Shown: piece by piece, positions 18,713 through 25,106 of the stretch
Layout of the letters: each line of letters opens with the position of its first letter
How positions within the stretch are numbered: position 1 is the stretch's first letter
DNA from: Condylostoma magnum
Lineage: Eukaryota; Ciliophora; Heterotrichea; Heterotrichida; Condylostomatidae
Length of the DNA: 25,106 nt
NCBI GenBank assembly: GCA_920105805.1
Contig: CAKKTI010000326.1
Span: forward strand, 1-25,106
Direction of reading: 5' to 3'
Notes under the pieces: generated by a model
The model's database searches: none
Told to the model about the DNA's origin: nothing
The model's input: only the letters and a program-made list of their open reading frames with translations
Made by a program: the position numbers and the translations under genes

Positions 18713-21700
18713 ATGTACCCTATACTAGTGTTGGTCATATCGATTTCCCTTAGTTCCACAATTCCATGCCACCCTACCCAGTGTCCAGTAAGCAAAGTAA
18801 GTTTAACTCAGCTTGGCAACAATATTTGCGATATAAGCTGTATGACAGAGCCCTGCGGATTTGACGGCGCCCGAGAACCTCAGAATCAAAATGTCTCAGA
18901 TTTTCAGAAATCAGACTGCTTATTAGACTGCTAGTTAGATCACCCTCTGTGCTAGATTAGCTAACTATCCAATGGAACTTGTAATTAAGGTAAGCTTTAC
19001 ATAGAATGCAACTTTAGTGAGTGTGGGTTTGACGGAGGAGATTGCGGGTATTGCTCATAAGGTTGTTTTACATAAAATTTAGATATTTCGTAGTAAAATT
19101 GCATAGAAGCTTGTAATAACTAAAGTTGTTACTATCAGAACGGCAAGTGTCAGGATAAGTACTGCTCTGAGGATTGTAGCTTGGGGGACTACATGTCTCC
19201 CGATTGTCAAGCTAATTGCTACACTGAAGAATGCAATTTCCATTCGAATTGCACCCAAGAAGCCGCATGTCAGTAAAATTAGTACTGTTTAGAAGCAATG
19301 AGGCTAGATAGTTAAAAGTGTTGGTAGGAGTGTAATAATGAATGTGATGGATTAGCTTGTAGATGCTCCTAAGACTGCTCTTATGCGATGCTGAATGATT
19401 AGACTTGCTAGCAGGAGTGTAATAATCCTGAGTGTAATTTTGACAACTATTACTGTTAGTAGGAATGTGACTGCTAGGCGGACTGTGATTAAGATTGTCT
19501 GAATCCTACCTGTAACTTTGGATTAGGAAAATGCTCAAATGATATCTTACGACAGTTTATGTTTCTAAAAACGATTACTTCCGGTAGTTTTAATCATCCT
19601 AGTACTTTTTACAGCTTTGATGAATGTGCATAGGCATCTTTCCTGTAGTTTGGACAAGTATGCAGTATTAGTTAAGCCGGTAATGTGCCAGCTAATTGAC
19701 TTATACAAGGATAATGTGAAAGTACTTGTAATATTCAATAATGTGCTTATAGCTTTGGCTACTGTAGTCAAAACTGCCATCCTACTTGCAAAACTTGCTT
19801 TGAAGACAACAATCCTAATGCATGCTTGGAGTGCTAGCCTGGTTATACTCAATATTTTACTCAGTGCTTAGAGCAATGCCAAGTAAGCGAAGATACTCTG
19901 TACAATAAGCATGATTTCTATATGAGTGAAAGTGAAGTTAGATAAATGTGCATTAATGACAGCTTTTAACCCAATGTAAACATATACTTTCTGTCTAAGG
20001 ATAGAATTAATAGCGTCAATGACGGCACATGGAGCAGTCCTTTCAATGAGTTCCATTAGATCTTGCAGATGGATAGCTAAGCTTATAAGATTCTTTATAT
20101 CCAACCAGGAGAATATCTAGCTGAAACAATTTTGCTAATCGAGTAAAACTTAGAGTTTTTCGGAGAAATTATAGGAGCTGATTGCTAATTAGTATCATTT
20201 TAAGTTTCCTGCAATGAGGATATTCAGTAGTATCCTGTTCTTCATTTTATTTATCAAGGATCGATTTTGTAAGAGAAAAGCTTCTATATGAAAATAGGTA
20301 ATAAAGTAACCCTTAAAAACATTGAAATGAGGGGGGTTTTTAACTAATTATCGTAGATTATAACGGGTTAATGGATTCACTTCTGTCCAACTTTATCATA
20401 GAATCCTGATAACCTGCTTTGGTATGATGACAATGGAGCCCCTTTTCTAGGATCACCGGAAAACATGAGATGCTTGGAATACAATAATATCAGTCTATTC
20501 TACATAGCAGAAGGTGGAGAACTGCATCTTAAGAATTTTTAAATGACAAATATGTACTAGCAGTTCAAAAACATTATTTATGGACAAAATTACTATCAAA
20601 TTGACATGGAGAATTGCTTGTTTTTTAATACGGCTTTTAAATAATTTGCCATAGAGCTAGTATCAAGTTCTAGCAGTGAAAAACCCTATAAAGGATAGAT
20701 CTAAATTAAAAACAGTCAAATAATTCATCTTAACAATGGATTTTAACTGAGTCAAACGGAAAATAAGCCCGGATTTTTAAAAGTCTCTAAAAGTGAATTA
20801 GTTAAAATATCAAACACTTTATTCTAAAAATCCTTCTCATGAAGTAACTATGAAGAGAGAACTAGAGGCTAAATGTTCTTACTGGAAAATACAAGATAAT
20901 TGGTTTTAGAGTTATTAATATTTGATTCAATTATGCTAAGCAGAGAATTGATCACCTTTTAATTTACTGAAAATATACCAAACAATCCTGATGAGTACAA
21001 CCAGCAAACAGTGCATTAAAACGCATTCTAACTAGCCATTTCGAATGTCTAAATAGTAAATGCATTTGCTAGATAGAATTTACTATTTAATATAGACTAA
21101 GTTCTAGATCCTTTGAATGTTTTAATTGATGGACTTGAAATACAAAACAGTTTTGTAAGTAATGGTGAAATCCTAAAAATTCAAAGCCCTAATGCAGACA
21201 ATCAGATAAATAAAGTTGGTGGGATAGTTATATGGGGTTAGAGCTAATTATGGCAGAATATGAAGCAAATTAGAATTAGAAATGTAAAGATAGAAGGAGT
21301 AGTAGCGAAATAATCATACTTTACTATACTGCACTAGTTTAACATACTAATAGACCAAGTTCAAATCAAAGACAATTTCTTGAATTTAGACTAACCAAAC
21401 CAGCAATTAGGATTATAAGCAATTCATCAATTATTTATAAGTGATCCTGTAAACTACATAAATAGGCAAATAACCTAAGATTATACTGAGTAATCAACAC
21501 AACAAATGGAGTAGTTCATATTGATTTAAGATTTTTACCAAGCCTCTTTATAGTACATATAAGTTCAAGATGCAGGCTTGAATACTAATAATAAAGCATC
21601 TATAAGGTTAGAGCAATCCGAGTAGAAATTGAATATTAGTTACTGTGATTTTAATGGCATAATTAATAAAAATACATCAATTGCAGCTATTCTATACATA

Positions 21701-24700
21701 AATAATATACAAGATATCTAAATAGCAGCCTCTTTATTCTAAAACAACATAATCAGCTAGGGCAATAGAGGAGGCCTAATTCATGTTGATAAGGGCGATG
21801 TAGATCCTCCCTAATTAGTACTAGCATATACTGAGTTTTTAAATAACTAAACTATTACAGTAGGTTCACTAAAAATATAAGATGCCAGTGGAGTTTTAAT
21901 CACCAACTGCAAATTTTAGAATAATTCTACATAAGTTGAAGGGTAATTTATCAATATAATGATGAACGACTTAGATTTCTTAGCAGAGCAAGGTGTTTCC
22001 ATAGAAGACTCTAACTTTTTAAATAATTCCTATCAAAATTCCCTGATAAATATACAGAAAGTTTAACCAGATTCCCAGTTGATAACAGTTTAAATCAAGA
22101 CTTGTATAATTGACTCGAATTAATCATCTGGCTAAGGGGCTACTCTTTACATCAATTCCAATGTGCGTTTAACTGATTACAGCAATATACAAAATACTCA
22201 AATAAAGAACAATTAAGGAGTATACGGAAACCTGTTCATTCAGAGTACCAAAGGCCAACTTATAATATCAGAGTGCTTATTTGAAGGAAATTAAATGCAA
22301 AACGCTTCAGTTGGCTACTTTTAAACAGGTGAGGAATTTAATATTCTTTTCAACAATTGTACTTTTAAGCTATAAAGATCTACTGAAATGATTATACTAA
22401 ACAAAACAACCACAAAATCCCGTATGGCAATAACAGAATGCACTATTTAAGATAATTCTTCTGGGTTTATTACTGCATAAGGTAGTGAATTTGCAATAGA
22501 ACAATCTACTTTTGTAGAAAATAGATGCTCGAATTTAATCTACTTAAATGATCATTCAAGAGGGTCTATATAGTAAACAACTATTGATAAAACATTTTTA
22601 GAAAACTTCACACTGGGAGGATTAGTTGTTAGAGCCTCCTAATACTCCGTTATTTTATGTGATGACTGCACTTTCTAAGATAATCGTTCTACAGAAGATG
22701 GCACAATTTTTTATATAACTTAAAATTCTTAAGTAATTGCTACTAATTCTACATTCAATCGCAATGTAAATGATAAAATGGGAAGTATACTTTACTTAAC
22801 CGAAAATTTGTAAGAACCATCTTATATTGATAATTGTGTTACAGATAATAACCCTATTTGATAGCTTGGAGTCATCATGTAAATTAAATCAATTCTTATT
22901 ATAAATAAAACAGTGCTTCGGGAAGTAACTGTAAACATAGTTATCGCCGTAAATTCTTCAATTCTTTATATGAAAGATAGTGACATGCGTGATTAATATG
23001 ATCTGTTTATTTAATCTACTATTTTATCTTATGTAGAAATAGACAATTGCACAATTTAAAACAATATAGACTCTTGGGCTATTCAAAACTATTATTCAGA
23101 AATGCATATTAAGAACTCAAGGCTTATTGATTTACCCTATGGAGTTATAAAAAATATTGAAGGTGCACTTAGTATAGAGAATACAGAAATAAGAAATAGC
23201 CATGTACCTCCGAATTATGATAATTTAAATTAAAATCCTATGATTGAGGTTTTAATTGGAGAGAGTGTTATTATAAGGAATTCTACGATTGATTACTTCT
23301 TGCGGGGTGGAATAGAAGGTACTAATGTAAAGTAATTAGAAATATCAAATACAATAATCATGAATGGGGAAGGAAACAGAGGAGCAGGGATTAATTGTAT
23401 AGATTGTGAGTCAATTAAAATAGAATAATGCACCTTTTAAAATCTGTATAGCAAAACAATAGGAGGGGCAATTTATTTGATAAATCAAAAGGATGATATT
23501 TATAATGCTGAAATTGTAGGTAATACATTTAATAGTAACTAATCACCTGACGGAGGAGCGATCTTTATTAATAATATGAATTCTTAAATAATCGACAATT
23601 AATTTATTAGTAACAAAGCTGAGAATAAAGAGGACAGCTCCGTTACTTCTCAAAATAATGGAGGGGCACTTTTAATTGACTGTGATTAGAAGTTAAATTG
23701 CGAGTATACAATACAAAATAACAACTTTGAAGATAACCATGCAGCGAATATTGGAGGTGGAATACGTTGAAAAGTTGCACAGCCAGCAATTACTGATAAT
23801 AAGTTTGAGAGGAATAGTTCTTTATATGGAGATAATATTGCATCTCATGGTGTAAAACTATGCCAAATTGATGAAAATGATGAATTAATGCTAGGATAGT
23901 AAAGCATTTAGTTAGATTAAATAGGATCAGGCTAAATTACAACAAAATTGAATTTAAGGCTAGCTGTGCTAGACCATTATGATTAAATAATTGCAACAGA
24001 TAATAGCTCAAGTATTACTATAGAGATATAGGGGACAGGTTCATCAAGTTTATCAGGAAGTTTAAAGCATGTAGCGGTGAATGGAATATACGAGATAAGT
24101 AATTGATCAGTCACACATACTCCAGAAAGTTCTATTAATCTTACTATTGAGTCTAATGCTATAGAGAGTGATAATACTAGCCCTGAAGACAGAATATATA
24201 ATCAAGATAGCAGTAATGCTATCTAAAGTAATCAGCTGTTATTAATAGCCAATATGAGACAATGCTTACCAGGAGAGGCTTAAATAGATTAAAGGTGTGT
24301 AGTCTGTTAAAATAATGAGTACTCTTTTGATCCAAAGGAAGGCAGATGCAATGAATGCTTATAAAACGCAGTTTGTTGGGGAGGCGTAGAGGTAGCTCCT
24401 GTTTCAGGGTACTGGAGATCAGATAAATTTTCAGATTTAATATACAGATGTCCTTTAAATGAAGCATGCACTGGGTCAGATCCTCCTCCGCATAATAATT
24501 ATCAGGGAAAGTGTGCTGATGGGTATACAGGGAACAAATGTCAGGGATGTGATGATGATTATTCGAGATCATCTAAAGATAGGTGTAGAAAATGCCCAGA
24601 AAAAGATACGAATTATGCTATACTGGCTGGAACCCTTGTAATACTACTAATAATAGTAATTATAATGGTTAAAACAACCATGAATTCAGCGTATAAGCCA

Positions 24701-25106
24701 AAATCACTCCATAGCATTTACATAAAGATCTTCATGAACTATCTGTAACTTGCCCTTCTAACAACAGAGTTTAATCTAGATTGGCCACAGTTAGTTTTAG
24801 ACTTTTTCGAGTCTCACTAACAAGCTGGCTCAGTATCCCAATAAATCTTTTCAATTGACTGCTTAATAATGGATTAAAACTTATGGGCAGATGTGATTTA
24901 CATAAAGCTAATGATTGCAACACTAATGCCTTTCGTAATAACTTTAGTAGCATCAATCTTTTGGATAGTGTATTGGTCTATAAAGGGAAGACAATAATAC
25001 CTGCGGAATAAATTCATAGCTACAGTAATCATTCTCATATTTCTAGTTCATCCTATCATAATAAAGAGTGCTTTTGATATTTTTAGTTGTGAGAAAATAG
25101 ATGAGG
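18713..25106 (+). CDS. Giant surface protein: LNR/Cys-rich, beta-helix, Cys-rich and multi-TM regions (3' partial)
   Basis: One frame without introns runs from ATG 18713 to the window end, at least 2131 aa. In order: a signal peptide (MYPILVLVISISLSS); a Cys-rich region (~20-420) with Lin12/Notch-type units (CDISCMTEPCGFDG, and CNFSECGFDGGDCG at ~100-110) and many short repeats such as CQQECNNPECNF; a long region (~480-1780) of repeated short Asn/Ser/Ile-rich units with 'NNQGGAIY'-like turns, typical of a right-handed parallel beta-helix; a second Cys-rich block (~1850-1963) ending CQGCDDDYSR; then TM segments (~1968-1986, IYIKIFMNYLQLALL, LMIATLMPFVITLVASIFW, IATVIILIFLVHPIII). The NYLQL...FNLDWP...FSIDC pattern recalls the TRP-like membrane modules of large ciliate and oomycete proteins. 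TGA is Trp at several sites (e.g. 19697). A cell-surface adhesion or sensing role is inferred only. Confidence 0.85.

Noticed and set aside
1-25106. Karyorelict (Loxodes-like) code 27 with only UGA as stop
   Set aside because: It could explain some ends (e.g. TGA 14492, TGA 6734) but would make several neighbouring coding regions overlap by 90-260 bp and would add non-coding-looking tails. Kept as the second choice.

Overview
The window looks like somatic (macronuclear) DNA of a ciliate that uses all 64 codons as sense codons, most likely a Condylostoma-like heterotrich (NCBI code 28). Gene-dense, AT-rich DNA carries proteins of recognisable eukaryotic families only if TAA and TAG are read as Gln and TGA as Trp. 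Examples are the Trp of the ABCC 'NYW' motif, the 'LPW' of a casein kinase, and a Q-loop Gln encoded by TAA. Yet the genes end, at the C-termini expected for their families, on TAA or TAG, often two in tandem. That argues against the karyorelict code, in which only TGA terminates. A standard ORF finder therefore fails here: nearly every gene shows up as fragments, and no frame is ever 'closed', so I set gene ends from family length, neighbouring genes and codon texture. Two very short introns (22 and 16 nt) are inferred; most genes have none.

Layout: (1) bases 1-46, tail of an unidentified gene; (2) 248-3910, full-length ABCC transporter; (3) 4436-5245, N-terminal protein methyltransferase (NTMT1 family); (4) 5729-6769, poly-Gly membrane protein with a Tim44-like domain, converging on (5) a minus-strand CFAP97-domain protein, 6839-7399, which shares a 25-bp spacer with (6) a plus-strand calcyphosin-like EF-hand protein with a long C-terminal extension, 7425-8751; (7) 8823-9500, an unrecognised coiled-coil protein whose stop lies 2 bp from that of (8) a fatty-acid amide hydrolase on the minus strand, 9503-11281; (9) immediately upstream and in the same frame, a CK1-family kinase, 11285-12298; (10) 12472-13809, a USP-fold protein lacking the catalytic Cys and His; (11) 13832-14479, 3-hydroxyacyl-CoA dehydratase; (12) 14557-15669, CK2 alpha; (13) 15999-16580, FCP1/SCP-type phosphatase; (14) 16611-16724 minus, a 37-residue membrane peptide; (15) 16980-17793 and (16) 18120-18659, unrecognised proteins; (17) 18713 to the window end, a giant secreted or membrane protein with LNR/Cys-rich, beta-helix, Cys-rich and multi-TM regions, cut off by the window.

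No operon or pathway ties the genes together. This is an ordinary but extremely compact eukaryotic neighbourhood with some themes: cilium-related proteins (CFAP97, calcyphosin), lipid enzymes (FAAH, HACD), and kinases or other signalling enzymes, several with altered catalytic residues. The striking biology is the genetic code, the way stops are placed, and a kinase and an amidase that sit in one frame with only TAA TAA between them. I saw no virus-like element, transposon, CRISPR array, rRNA or tRNA.
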